Of a stretch of DNA of 64,000 nt, positions 1 to 7,541 are shown one piece after another (positions within the stretch are counted from its first letter, which is position 1; every line of letters begins with the position of its first letter). The notes beneath the pieces were generated by a model, which was given only the letters and a program-made list of their open reading frames with translations, searched no databases and was not told the DNA's origin. This stretch comes from Polaromonas sp. (GTDB taxonomy: Bacteria > Pseudomonadota > Gammaproteobacteria > Burkholderiales > Burkholderiaceae_C). The position numbers and the translations under genes were made by a program. The stretch covers positions 124,001-188,000 of the forward strand of contig JAURWY010000011.1 in the NCBI GenBank assembly GCA_030654695.1, in the 5' to 3' direction.

Positions 1-1
1 T

Positions 2-304
2 CAACAACGCCAGCTGGAGTTGGGTTTGGTGCTGGCCGCCAAGCCGCAATTGCTGCTGCTCGACGAGCCCATGGCCGGCATGGGCCCGGACGAGTCAGAG
101 AGCATGGTGACCCTGCTGCAAAGCCTGCGCGGTGAGGTCACGATTTTGCTGGTCGAACACGACATGGACGCAGTTTTTCGCCTCGCCGACACAATTTCCA
201 CCCTGGTCTTTGGCCAAGTGATCGCGACCGGCTCAGCCCAAGAAATTCGCGACAACCCCGAGGTCAGGCGGGCCTACCTGGGCGACGATGAGGCCGTGGT
301 TTGA
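2..304 (+). CDS. livG: ABC transporter ATP-binding protein, LivG type (5' end missing)
   Basis: C-terminal 100 residues of an ABC ATPase whose beginning lies outside the window. The reading frame is open from base 2. It starts at the tail of the ABC signature (QQRQLELG), followed by Walker B (LLLLDEP) with its catalytic Glu and the H-loop (LLVEHDMD). The end (VIATGSAQEIRDN...VRRAYLG) is typical of LivG, one of the two ATPases of branched-chain amino-acid-type importers at the inner membrane. The stop at 302-304 is followed after one base by the next ATPase gene, so the two are surely co-transcribed. The transported substrate cannot be told from the ATPase alone; such systems also import amides, urea or aromatic acids. 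Confidence 0.9.
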   Translation, partial: QQRQLELGLVLAAKPQLLLLDEPMAGMGPDESESMVTLLQSLRGEVTILLVEHDMDAVFRLADTISTLVFGQVIATGSAQEIRDNPEVRRAYLGDDEAVV

Positions 305-305
305 C

Positions 306-1016
306 ATGACGCAACTGCTTGAAATCAAGGACCTGCAGACAGCTTATGGCAGCAGCCAGGTGTTGTTCAACATCGACATGTCGATGCGGGCCGGTGAGGC
401 TGCCGCATTGCTGGGCCGCAACGGGATGGGCAAGACCACGACAGTGCGCTCCATCCTAGGTTTGACCCAGGCGAGCGGCGGTTCCGTGCGTTTTTTGGGT
501 GAGCGTATCGAGCACCTGAGCACGGACAAGATCGCGCGTATGGGCATGGCGTTGGTGCCTGAAGGCAGGATGATTTTTGCGACGTTGTCAGTGCAAGAAA
601 ACCTACTGGCTTTTACGTCCAACCGCTGCCACAGCACAGAGCCTTGGACGCTGGAGCGCGTCTACCATCTGTTTCCCCGGCTCAAGGAGCGGGCTCGCAA
701 TATGGGCAACCAGTTGTCCGGTGGCGAGCAGCAGATGCTGGCGATTGGCCGGGCCTTGATGACCAATCCGCACCTGCTGATTCTGGATGAAGCCACCGAA
801 GGTTTGGCGCCGCTGGTGCGCGAAGACATTTGGCATTGCCTGGCGACGCTCAAGCAAGCAGGGCAAAGTATTTTGGTCATCGACAAATACGTGCAAAAGC
901 TGATCACACTGGCAGACCAGCACACGATCATCGAGCGTGGCCGCGTGGTTTGGCAGGGCAACTCGCAGGCGCTGAGCTCGCAGCCCGATGTGTGGCATCG
1001 CTACATTGGGGTTTGA
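306..1016 (+). CDS. livF: ABC transporter ATP-binding protein, LivF type
   Basis: 236-residue ATPase, the second nucleotide-binding subunit of the same importer. Walker A is GRNGMGKTT near residue 38, the signature is LSGGEQQ, and Walker B is LLILDEATEGL. The Glu after Asp is retained. The short length and the 'EGLAPL' wording after Walker B are typical of LivF. I chose the ATG at 306, immediately after the livG stop, rather than the in-frame ATG at 288, which would overlap livG and add a non-conserved MRPWFD. The permease genes should lie upstream of the window. The next gene on this strand is a Rid-family protein 136 bases on, with nothing recognisable between. Confidence 0.9.
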   Translation: MTQLLEIKDLQTAYGSSQVLFNIDMSMRAGEAAALLGRNGMGKTTTVRSILGLTQASGGSVRFLGERIEHLSTDKIARMGMALVPEGRMIFATLSVQENLLAFTSNRCHSTEPWTLERVYHLFPRLKERARNMGNQLSGGEQQMLAIGRALMTNPHLLILDEATEGLAPLVREDIWHCLATLKQAGQSILVIDKYVQKLITLADQHTIIERGRVVWQGNSQALSSQPDVWHRYIGV

Positions 1017-1152
1017 CCCCAAACATGACCAGCGCTGCGATGCCCTTCGAAAACCTCGCCATTCAGTTCCGTCTACGACGCCAGATTGATCGTTCGCACA
1101 CGTTCATCGCGCAAGGCATGGCGCGCTGGCAACCCCTTTCTGAAGAAAGCAC

Positions 1153-1548
1153 ATGATGAAAACTTTGCAACCAGCCCATTGGGCCCGCCCCCGCGGTTAT
1201 GCCAACGGCGTGACAGCACGCGGTCAACTGGTTTTTGTAGCGGGCATGATCGGCTGGGATACGCAATGTGTTTTCCATACAGACGACTTGGCCGGTCAAG
1301 TGCGGCAAGCCTTGATCAATGTGGTTGAAGTGCTGCGAGAAGCAGGAGCCAAACCTGAGCACATCACGCGCATGACTTGGTACGTCACCGACAAGCGCGA
1401 ATACATCGCGGCCTACCCCGAGATTGGCAAGGTATTTCGCGAGATCATTGGCAGCTTTAACGCGGCCATGAGTGCGGTTCAAGTAGCCGAGTTGATGGAA
1501 GACCGGGCCAAAGTCGAGATTGAAGTCACGGCCGTGATTCCCGACTAA
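1153..1548 (+). CDS. Rid (YjgF/YER057c/UK114) family protein without the RidA arginine
   Basis: 131-residue protein with the whole Rid fold: N-terminal PRGYANGVTARGQLVFVAGMIGWD, central TRMTWYVTD and C-terminal AKVEIEVTAV. Genuine RidA enamine/imine deaminases use an Arg in the segment P-A-R-S before the last strand. Here the matching segment is N-A-A-M-S, with Met106 at the Arg position. By that criterion the protein falls among Rid subgroups lacking Arg105 and is unlikely to be a classical 2-aminoacrylate deaminase. Subgroups of that kind are often found in catabolic operons. Position downstream of an amino-acid-type ABC importer fits a role with the imported compound, but this is inference. 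Start is the first of two tandem ATGs, preceded by GAAGAAAG. Confidence 0.8.
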   Translation: MMKTLQPAHWARPRGYANGVTARGQLVFVAGMIGWDTQCVFHTDDLAGQVRQALINVVEVLREAGAKPEHITRMTWYVTDKREYIAAYPEIGKVFREIIGSFNAAMSAVQVAELMEDRAKVEIEVTAVIPD

Positions 1549-1642
1549 AGGCAACGTCTCACGCTGTTGAGCAAGTTGCTGACCACGCCATGCCAAGCCG
1601 CTTGAATGCGGTTAATATTTGGTTTCTTCAAAATTTGAGATC

Positions 1643-2854
1643 ATGGTCGCAACTGTTACCCCTTACACCGACCTTCGTAACCGTGCCGCTGTTGGTGAAG
1701 GTTTTGATGGCGTGGTGCGTGTCCTCGTCAATGGATTCTATGGCACGGGTGCACTGCTGTTTGATGGCCACGCGATACTGACGGCAGCCCATTTATTTAC
1801 AAGTGGCAGCACCAGCGGAACAGTGATTTTTGAAACTGCCGCCGGTAGCCAGAGCGTGCCAGCCAGTGGCGCCCAGCTGCAGACGGCCTACGATGCCGGA
1901 CCAGGCAACAGCGATCTGGCCATCATCTGGCTGTCAGGCAGCGCGCCGATCACAGCTGAGCGCTACAACCCTTACCGCAGCAGCGATGAAATCGGCAAGA
2001 CCATGACGCTCGTCGGCTACGGAGTGCCTGGCACCGGCGCCACCGGAGAGTTAAGCAATTACAGCGGTAGCCCCATCCGATTGAAGGCCCAAAACCAGTT
2101 TGAAGCTGATGCCAGCTCGCTTAAAGCAGTGTTGGGCGCGGGCATGGGGTGGACGCCTACGCCGGGGTCCCAATTGGTCGCCGACTTTGACAACGGCACC
2201 GTCAAGCAAGATGCGTTAGGCAGTTTGCTCCATCTGTCGGGAACAGGACTAGGCCAAGGTGAAGGCATGATCACTCCCGGCGACAGTGGTGGACCCGCCT
2301 TTATCAACGGACAGATCGCCGGCGTGGCGAGCTACACCACGAGCTTAATGCGCAATGGTGTTGCGACAGATATTGACAACGTGAGTGACAACAGCAGCTT
2401 TGGTGAACTGGCCGCCTGGCAGCGGGTGAGCTATTACCAGCAGTGGATTGACCAGAGCCTGCGGGCACACTACCCAGATGCACCCACTCAACCTGGGCAG
2501 GTTAAAAAAGCAGTTGTAGAGGGCAACAGTGGCACCAGCTACGCCTACTTTTTGGTGCAATTCACGGGCGTACGGAGCGATGCTGCGCAGTTGCTAAGTG
2601 TGGACTACAGCACGCGCGATGGCACGGCAAAAGCGGGGCAAGATTACCTGTTGGCATTTGGCACGCTGGTGATTTATCCCAACGAAAACCAAGCGGTAGT
2701 TCCCATCGAGATCATGGGTGACACCACACCAGAGCCCGACGAAACGTTTTATCTAGATATCACCCATCCAGTCGGGGGTAGTTTTGGCGAGGGCGTAATC
2801 ACACTGACAGCCGTCAGAACTATCGTCAATGACGATGGCTCTTTCTTCGCCTAA
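1643..2854 (+). CDS. Trypsin-like serine protease with C-terminal Calx-beta domain
   Basis: 403 residues from the ATG at 1643 (a TTG at 1619 would add eight residues). The first 280 residues form a chymotrypsin-fold protease: catalytic His50 in LTAAH, Asp91 in NSDLAIIW and Ser215 in PGDSGGPAF. Residues about 295-400 resemble a Calx-beta domain, with VEGNSGTSYAYFLVQF, SVDYSTRDGTAKAGQDY and PEPDETFYLDI, the usual acidic calcium-binding positions. No Sec or Tat signal is visible at the N-terminus. Calx-beta modules are common in bacterial surface or type I-secreted proteins, so export by a C-terminal route is possible but unproven. The gene stands alone between an unrelated Rid gene and minus-strand genes. 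Substrate unknown. Confidence 0.85.
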   Translation: MVATVTPYTDLRNRAAVGEGFDGVVRVLVNGFYGTGALLFDGHAILTAAHLFTSGSTSGTVIFETAAGSQSVPASGAQLQTAYDAGPGNSDLAIIWLSGSAPITAERYNPYRSSDEIGKTMTLVGYGVPGTGATGELSNYSGSPIRLKAQNQFEADASSLKAVLGAGMGWTPTPGSQLVADFDNGTVKQDALGSLLHLSGTGLGQGEGMITPGDSGGPAFINGQIAGVASYTTSLMRNGVATDIDNVSDNSSFGELAAWQRVSYYQQWIDQSLRAHYPDAPTQPGQVKKAVVEGNSGTSYAYFLVQFTGVRSDAAQLLSVDYSTRDGTAKAGQDYLLAFGTLVIYPNENQAVVPIEIMGDTTPEPDETFYLDITHPVGGSFGEGVITLTAVRTIVNDDGSFFA

Positions 2855-2883
2855 GCCGCGAGGACTGCGTTGCCGCTCTGACA

Positions 2884-2997
2884 TCAAGCAAAGCGCGGAT
2901 GTGGGCGGTCTTTCTTACGCGTCACCACCTGCGATTCTGATGGCTCTTTCGGACCTGAAGGCGCATCTTGGCCTGGCAAAAGATTCAATGAAGACAT
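2884..2997 (-). CDS. Possible 37-residue hydrophilic small protein
   Basis: Short minus-strand ORF starting at 2997 with a very strong ribosome-binding site: AAGGAGGAAG ends five bases before the ATG. The product begins MSSLNLLPGQDAPSGPKEPS and ends in a basic tail KKDRPHPRFA. It has no Cys, no membrane segment and no recognisable domain. It starts 15 bases after the stop of the 59-residue ORF upstream, so the two look like a two-gene unit. The stretch was otherwise an unexplained 530-base gap between the protease gene and phaB. The strong Shine-Dalgarno is the main support; conservation in relatives would decide. Confidence 0.45.
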   Translation of the reverse strand: MSSLNLLPGQDAPSGPKEPSESQVVTRKKDRPHPRFA

Positions 2998-3012
2998 GGT
3001 TTCTTCCTCCTT

Positions 3013-3192
3013 TTAGATTTTAAAAACCTTCAATGCACCTTCCACCACATACCGGTAACCGGTGAATGGCAAATCCATCGATATCAGCGCAGTGGCGCTC
3101 GCCAGCAATGCGACAACGGCGCAATACAACGCAATTCCCAAAGAAAGTTGATGCGCACTGAACCAATCAGTGACTTGGGTGAATCTCAACAT
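3013..3192 (-). CDS. Possible 59-residue single-pass membrane protein
   Basis: Minus-strand ORF from the ATG at 3192 to a TAA at 3013-3015. An in-frame TGA lies 12 bases upstream of the ATG, so this is the first available start. Residues about 17-40 are strongly hydrophobic (LGIALYCAVVALLASATALI), flanked by a polar N-terminus and a C-terminal basic stretch ending KVFKI, consistent with one inner-membrane helix. No clear Shine-Dalgarno precedes the ATG, which weakens the call. The stop is 15 bases from the start of the well-initiated 37-residue ORF, suggesting a bicistron. No family is recognised. Confidence 0.4.
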   Translation of the reverse strand: MLRFTQVTDWFSAHQLSLGIALYCAVVALLASATALISMDLPFTGYRYVVEGALKVFKI

Positions 3193-3337
3193 AAATACGC
3201 GTCATGGACAGTTCTTGTGAAAGTATTTCATGATGAACGAATCTCTGCTGTTGAGGTATCAGCCAAACCAAGCGTTTGATGTCAGTCCGTTCTTACAGCT
3301 GAGCCCCATTGCCGCATCGAAATATTTCGTGAGGCGT

Positions 3338-3364
3338 AAAAAAACCTGCTTGAAGCAGGTTTTT
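3338..3364 (-). terminator. Rho-independent terminator of the pha operon
   Basis: Perfect hairpin AAACCTGCT-TGA-AGCAGGTTT with an A run on one side and a T run on the other, so it can act in both directions. It lies 19 bases past the phaB stop on the minus strand. It also separates phaB from the two small minus-strand ORFs that follow. Confidence 0.85.
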
Positions 3365-3382
3365 CATAAGCATCAAAGGCCA

Positions 3383-4120
3383 TCAGCCCATGTGCAAACC
3401 GCCGTTGAGCGAGAAGTCTGCACCTGTGGCGTAACCACCTTCTTCGGACGCAATCCAAGAAATGATCGAAGCGATCTCTTCTGGTTTGCCAAGACGTTTG
3501 GCGGGCACGCCTGAAACGATTTTTTCGAGCACGTCAGGGCGGATCGCTTTGACCATGTCGGTGCCAATGTAACCTGGACTGACGGTGTTGACGGTCACGC
3601 CTTTGCTGGCTACCTCTTGCGCCAGCGCCATGGTGAAACCATGCAGACCGGCCTTGGCCGTCGAGTAATTGACTTGCCCAAACTGGCCTTTTTGGCCATT
3701 GACCGAAGAGATGTTGATGACGCGCCCAAAGCCCGCTTCAATCATGCCCTCAATGACCTGCTTGGTCACGTTGAACATGCTGTCCAGGTTGGTCGAAATC
3801 ACGGCGTCCCAATCGGCCTTGCTCATCTTGCGAAACTGGCCGTCGCGCGTGATACCGGCGTTGTTGACCAGCACACTGACAGGCCCGTGTTCAGCTTTGA
3901 CTTTGTCAAAAGCCGCAACGGTGGAGTCCCAGTCACCTACGTTGCCGACGGAGGCGTAGAAAGTGTGACCGAGCAATTTTTGCTCAGCCAGCCATTTGGC
4001 GGCATCCCGGGTTGGGCCGCAACCAGCGACGACCTTGAATCCATCTTGGTCTAGTCGCTGGCAAATAGCCGTCCCAATACCACCCATGCCGCCTGTGACG
4101 TAAGCAACTTTTTGTGTCAT
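3383..4120 (-). CDS. phaB: Acetoacetyl-CoA reductase PhaB
   Basis: 245-residue short-chain dehydrogenase, close to the usual 246 of PhaB. It reduces acetoacetyl-CoA to (R)-3-hydroxybutyryl-CoA with NADPH, the second step of polyhydroxybutyrate synthesis in the cytoplasm. The nucleotide-binding glycine motif is TGGMGGIG (residues 9-16), NNAG is at 86-89, the catalytic Ser139 is in NISSVNGQKGQFGQ, and Tyr152 and Lys156 are in YSTAK. The sequence around QFGQVNYSTAKAGLHGFT is characteristic of PhaB rather than of FabG. It is the last gene of phaC-phaA-phaB, 124 bases after phaA, with a terminator directly downstream. Confidence 0.96.
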   Translation of the reverse strand: MTQKVAYVTGGMGGIGTAICQRLDQDGFKVVAGCGPTRDAAKWLAEQKLLGHTFYASVGNVGDWDSTVAAFDKVKAEHGPVSVLVNNAGITRDGQFRKMSKADWDAVISTNLDSMFNVTKQVIEGMIEAGFGRVINISSVNGQKGQFGQVNYSTAKAGLHGFTMALAQEVASKGVTVNTVSPGYIGTDMVKAIRPDVLEKIVSGVPAKRLGKPEEIASIISWIASEEGGYATGADFSLNGGLHMG

Positions 4121-4181
4121 TTTTCGCTCTTTCGGTTCTTGTTAAAAATTATTACCATCACATCCCGGGCCCAACCTTGAA

Positions 4182-4248
4182 CGCTATCTTTTAAATAGCG
4201 GCAGGTACCCTGAATTTGTCTCCGCCGAGAGTATTACCCTAAATTCAG
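4182..4248 (-). other. Two inverted repeats between phaA and phaB
   Basis: The phaA-phaB gap holds CGCTAT (4182-4187) pairing with ATAGCG (4195-4200) around a 7-base loop. It also holds CTGAATTT (4210-4217) pairing with AAATTCAG (4241-4248) around a 23-base loop. The second overlaps the phaA stop codon. Neither has a T run in the direction of transcription, so an intercistronic mRNA-processing or stabilising structure is more likely than a terminator. Function is inferred only. Confidence 0.4.
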
Positions 4249-5423
4249 CGTTCCAGTGTCAGCGCAACACCCATTCCGCCGCCAATACACAGGCTGGCAA
4301 TGCCTTTTTTGGCGTCGCGGCGCACCATCTCGTGCAGCAAGGTCACCAAAATACGACAGCCGGACGCACCGATCGGATGACCAATCGCAATCGCGCCGCC
4401 ATTGACGTTGATCTTGTTGGTGTCCCAACCCATCTCTTTGTTGACGGCGCAAGCCTGAGCTGCAAAGGCCTCATTGATTTCAAGCAAATCGAGGTCTTGC
4501 GCGTTCCAGCCCGCGCGCTGCAACGCCTTGGTCGAGGCCGTCACCGGACCCATACCCATGAGGGCGGGGTCTAAGCCGCTGGTGGCGTAGCTGGCAATGC
4601 GCGCCAGTGGCTTCAAACCCAAGGCGGCGGCTTTTTTGGCCGTCATGACCATCACTGCAGCAGCACCGTCGTTGATACCAGACGCGTTGCCGGCGGTCAC
4701 GCTGCCGGCCTTGTCGAAGGCCGGACGCAAACCCGCCAAGCCGTCTGCGTTGGTTTTGCGGTTGATGAATTCGTCGGCTGAAAAAATGATCGGATCACCC
4801 TTTTTCTGGGCAATCGAAAACGGCACGATCTCATCTTTGAACTTGCCGGCATCTTGAGCCGCTGCGGCCTTGGTCTGGCTGGACAGCGCGAGGGCGTCTT
4901 GCATGGCGCGGTCAATGCCGTATTTCTTGGCGACGTTTTCAGCCGTGATGCCCATGTGGTACTGGTTGTAAACGTCCCACAGGCCGTCGACGATCATGGT
5001 GTCGGTCATCTTCCAGTCGCCCATGCGCTGGCCGTCGCGCGAGCCGTTCAGCACGTGCGGCGAGGCGCTCATATTTTCTTGACCGCCGGCAATGACGATC
5101 TCGCTGTCGCCAGTAGCCACTGACTGCGCGGCCAGCATCACGGCTTTCAGGCCGGAGCCACACACAGCGTTGATGGTGAGGCCAGGAATAGCGTGCGGCA
5201 GACCCGACTTGAGCACCGACTGACGCGCTGGGTTTTGCCCCACGCCCGCCGCCAACACTTGGCCCATGATGACTTCGCCGACGAGATCGGCAGGCAGGCC
5301 GGAACGCTCCATCAAGGCTTTGATGACAGCTGCGCCCAACTCAGTGGCCGGCGTCTTGGCCAGCGAACCGCCGAACTTTCCGACAGCCGTGCGAGCGGCT
5401 GAAACGATAACGATGTCTTCCAT
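4245..5423 (-). CDS. phaA: Acetyl-CoA acetyltransferase (beta-ketothiolase) PhaA
   Basis: 392-residue biosynthetic thiolase that condenses two acetyl-CoA to acetoacetyl-CoA, first step of PHB synthesis. The catalytic residues match the family exactly: Cys88 in NAVCGSGLKAV, His349 in AIGHPIGASG and Cys379 in CIGGGMG. This is the only thiolase-fold protein in the window that keeps the nucleophilic cysteine, and a useful contrast with the three at 47063, 50770 and 51936. It lies 45 bases after phaC and 124 bases before phaB in the same direction, the same order as in Cupriavidus necator. Confidence 0.96.
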   Translation of the reverse strand: MEDIVIVSAARTAVGKFGGSLAKTPATELGAAVIKALMERSGLPADLVGEVIMGQVLAAGVGQNPARQSVLKSGLPHAIPGLTINAVCGSGLKAVMLAAQSVATGDSEIVIAGGQENMSASPHVLNGSRDGQRMGDWKMTDTMIVDGLWDVYNQYHMGITAENVAKKYGIDRAMQDALALSSQTKAAAAQDAGKFKDEIVPFSIAQKKGDPIIFSADEFINRKTNADGLAGLRPAFDKAGSVTAGNASGINDGAAAVMVMTAKKAAALGLKPLARIASYATSGLDPALMGMGPVTASTKALQRAGWNAQDLDLLEINEAFAAQACAVNKEMGWDTNKINVNGGAIAIGHPIGASGCRILVTLLHEMVRRDAKKGIASLCIGGGMGVALTLER

Positions 5424-5468
5424 TTTTGTCTCTTTCTAGTAGTAGTTGATAGTTGCTGATCGCATAGC

Positions 5469-7175
5469 TCAGGCCTTGACTTTGACGTAACGACCGGGCG
5501 CTGGCTCGATGACTTTGTATTTCCGGCTGCCGTAAGTCTTGGGTGCGGCCATTTGCTTGCCAGCTTGGCGCTTGAGCCAAGCCGACCAATCTGACCACCA
5601 GCTACCCGGGTGCTCCGTCGCGCCGGCCAGCCATGCTTCTTGGGTAGGCGTCAGCTTGTCACTGGTCCAATACGAGCGCTTCTTTTTAGCTGGCGGATTG
5701 ATCACGCCAGCAATATGGCCCGATGCACCCATGACGAAACGCTTGGTGCCCTTGAGTACTTGGGTCGAGGCATAGGCGCCCTGAATCGGCACGATATGGT
5801 CTTCACGCGAACCGTAAATATAGGCCGGCATGTCGAGCTTGGACAGATCCACGGGTTGACCACAGACGGTCAGTTTGCCGGGCTTGATCAGGTTGTTCTC
5901 AAAGTAAGTGTTGCGCAGGTACCAAGCGTAAAACGGACCGGGCAAATTGGTCGAGTCACTGTTCCAGTAGAGCAAGTCAAATGGCGGTGGTGTTTCGCCT
6001 TTGAGGTAATTGCCGACGACGTAATTCCAGACCAAGTCGTTGGGCCGTAAAAAACTGAAGGTCGAGGCCAGGTCTTGGCCTTTGAGTAGTCCGCCCTGCC
6101 CCATCTGCATTTCGCGAAACTTGACGGCTGTCTCATCGATGAAGATGTCAAGAATGCCGGTGTCCGAAAAATCCAGCAAAGACGTCAATAACGTCACGCT
6201 GGAGACCGGCTTTTCGCCGCGTGCCGCCAACACCGCCAGCGCTGTGGCCAAGATCGTTCCGCCAACACAAAAGCCGAGCGCGTTTATGCTCTTGGCGCCT
6301 GTGATCTCACGCGTCACCTGGATGGCCTCAATGGCCGCGTGCTCTATGTAGTCGTCCCAGGTTTTGTCCTGCATCGACTCATCCGGGTTGCGCCAGCTGA
6401 CGACAAACGTGCGGTGGCCTTGCTCGACGGCGTAACGAATCAGTGAGTTCGCAGGCTGCAAATCAAGGATGTAAAACTTGTTGATGCAAGGCGGCACCAA
6501 CAGCAAAGGCTTTTCAAAAACCTTGGCCGTCAACGGCTTGTACTCCAGCAACTGGAAAAATGCGTTCTCGTAGACCACCGCGCCTTCACTGGTGGCGACA
6601 TTTTTGCCGACTTCGAAATTGCTTTCATCGGTCATGGAGACGTGCCCTTGACGCATGTCGTGCATCAGGTTTTGCAGGCCTTGGGCGATGCTCTCGCCTT
6701 TTGTTTCAATGGCTTTTTTCTGCGCTTCAGCATTCAGTGCCAAAAAATTACTGGGGGCCGCGGCGGCCAGCCACTGCTCAACGGCAAAGCGCACCCGGGC
6801 CTTGGTTTTTTCGTCGCCCTCGACGGCCTCAGCCATGCCCATCAAGGCTTGCGAATTGAGCATGTAAGAAGTAGCCGAAAAGTGCGCCAAGGGATTGGTG
6901 TGCCAAGCCTCAGCAGAGAAGCGTCGGTCCGTCGGCACGCTGGCTGGGGCAGCATTTGGCGTCAGGCCGTTGTTCCACAAGGCACTTGCATCTTTGATGT
7001 AAGCCTGCTGGATTTCTAGCAGCTTGGCAGGATCAAATTGAAGTCCCGACACAGCACTGCTGATGGGGGGCATTGCCTTTGTCAACACGGTGGGGACCAC
7101 GACCTTGTGCATACTCGAACCCAGGGTTTCCTGGAATTGCTGAGCGATCTTGACCCAATTTGCTTCAGAATTCAT
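5469..7175 (-). CDS. phaC: Class I poly(3-hydroxyalkanoate) synthase PhaC
   Basis: 568-residue class I PHA synthase that polymerises (R)-3-hydroxyacyl-CoA on the granule surface. The lipase-like box is GFCVGG with the nucleophile Cys303. Asp459 (GSREDHIVPI) and His487 (GASGHIAGV) complete the triad. The N-terminal 190 residues are the variable family domain, and the segment PPCINKFYILDLQP is typical. First gene of phaCAB, divergent from a small membrane-protein gene; the shared 90-base gap must carry its promoter. No phasin or phaR lies within the window. Confidence 0.96.
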   Translation of the reverse strand: MNSEANWVKIAQQFQETLGSSMHKVVVPTVLTKAMPPISSAVSGLQFDPAKLLEIQQAYIKDASALWNNGLTPNAAPASVPTDRRFSAEAWHTNPLAHFSATSYMLNSQALMGMAEAVEGDEKTKARVRFAVEQWLAAAAPSNFLALNAEAQKKAIETKGESIAQGLQNLMHDMRQGHVSMTDESNFEVGKNVATSEGAVVYENAFFQLLEYKPLTAKVFEKPLLLVPPCINKFYILDLQPANSLIRYAVEQGHRTFVVSWRNPDESMQDKTWDDYIEHAAIEAIQVTREITGAKSINALGFCVGGTILATALAVLAARGEKPVSSVTLLTSLLDFSDTGILDIFIDETAVKFREMQMGQGGLLKGQDLASTFSFLRPNDLVWNYVVGNYLKGETPPPFDLLYWNSDSTNLPGPFYAWYLRNTYFENNLIKPGKLTVCGQPVDLSKLDMPAYIYGSREDHIVPIQGAYASTQVLKGTKRFVMGASGHIAGVINPPAKKKRSYWTSDKLTPTQEAWLAGATEHPGSWWSDWSAWLKRQAGKQMAAPKTYGSRKYKVIEPAPGRYVKVKA

Positions 7176-7265
7176 GTTGCCTCTTCAATGAGCGGGTAGC
7201 GATGGTCTTTTGAACAAGACTCTCATGCCAACGTCTACAGCCAACTCGACTATGAACAAATATCA

Positions 7266-7523
7266 TTGCACCCAGCTTACTATGCCTCAACTTTTATGTA
7301 CTTAATCGCCATCGCCTGGATTTATGTTGTGCTCATGATGAGCATCGTCGAAGCCACCAACTCCACTGGCACCCTCCTTGGCGGGCTGATTACATTTTTG
7401 CTTTATGGTCTGCTACCGCTGTCCTTGGTGCTCTACATCCTGCGCACACCTGCCCGAAAAAGGGCCATCAAAGCCAAGGAAAAAATAGAGTCCGAAAGAA
7501 GTCAAAACAAGCCGTCGCACTGA
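7266..7523 (+). CDS. Small two-helix membrane protein of unknown function
   Basis: 85 residues with two hydrophobic helices, roughly residues 8-27 (TFMYLIAIAWIYVVLMMSIV) and 38-61, and a hydrophilic, lysine-rich C-terminal tail (ARKRAIKAKEKIESERSQ). The start could be the ATG at 7266 or the one at 7296, which keeps both helices. Divergent from phaC and followed, on the other strand, by pgeF ending 18 bases away. Small proteins like this are common in Comamonadaceae genomes, but I cannot assign a function; a link with PHA granules rests only on position. Confidence 0.65.
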   Translation: MHPAYYASTFMYLIAIAWIYVVLMMSIVEATNSTGTLLGGLITFLLYGLLPLSLVLYILRTPARKRAIKAKEKIESERSQNKPSH

Positions 7524-7541
7524 AAAATTGACACTAACCCG

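Noticed and set aside
1025..1156. 43-codon ORF between livF and the Rid gene
   Set aside because: No convincing ribosome-binding site, no recognisable sequence, and it overlaps the Rid start; probably part of the intergenic gap.
3230..3514. 94-codon plus-strand ORF across the pha terminator and phaB end
   Set aside because: It runs through the terminator hairpin and the antisense of phaB; composition and position mark it as a shadow.
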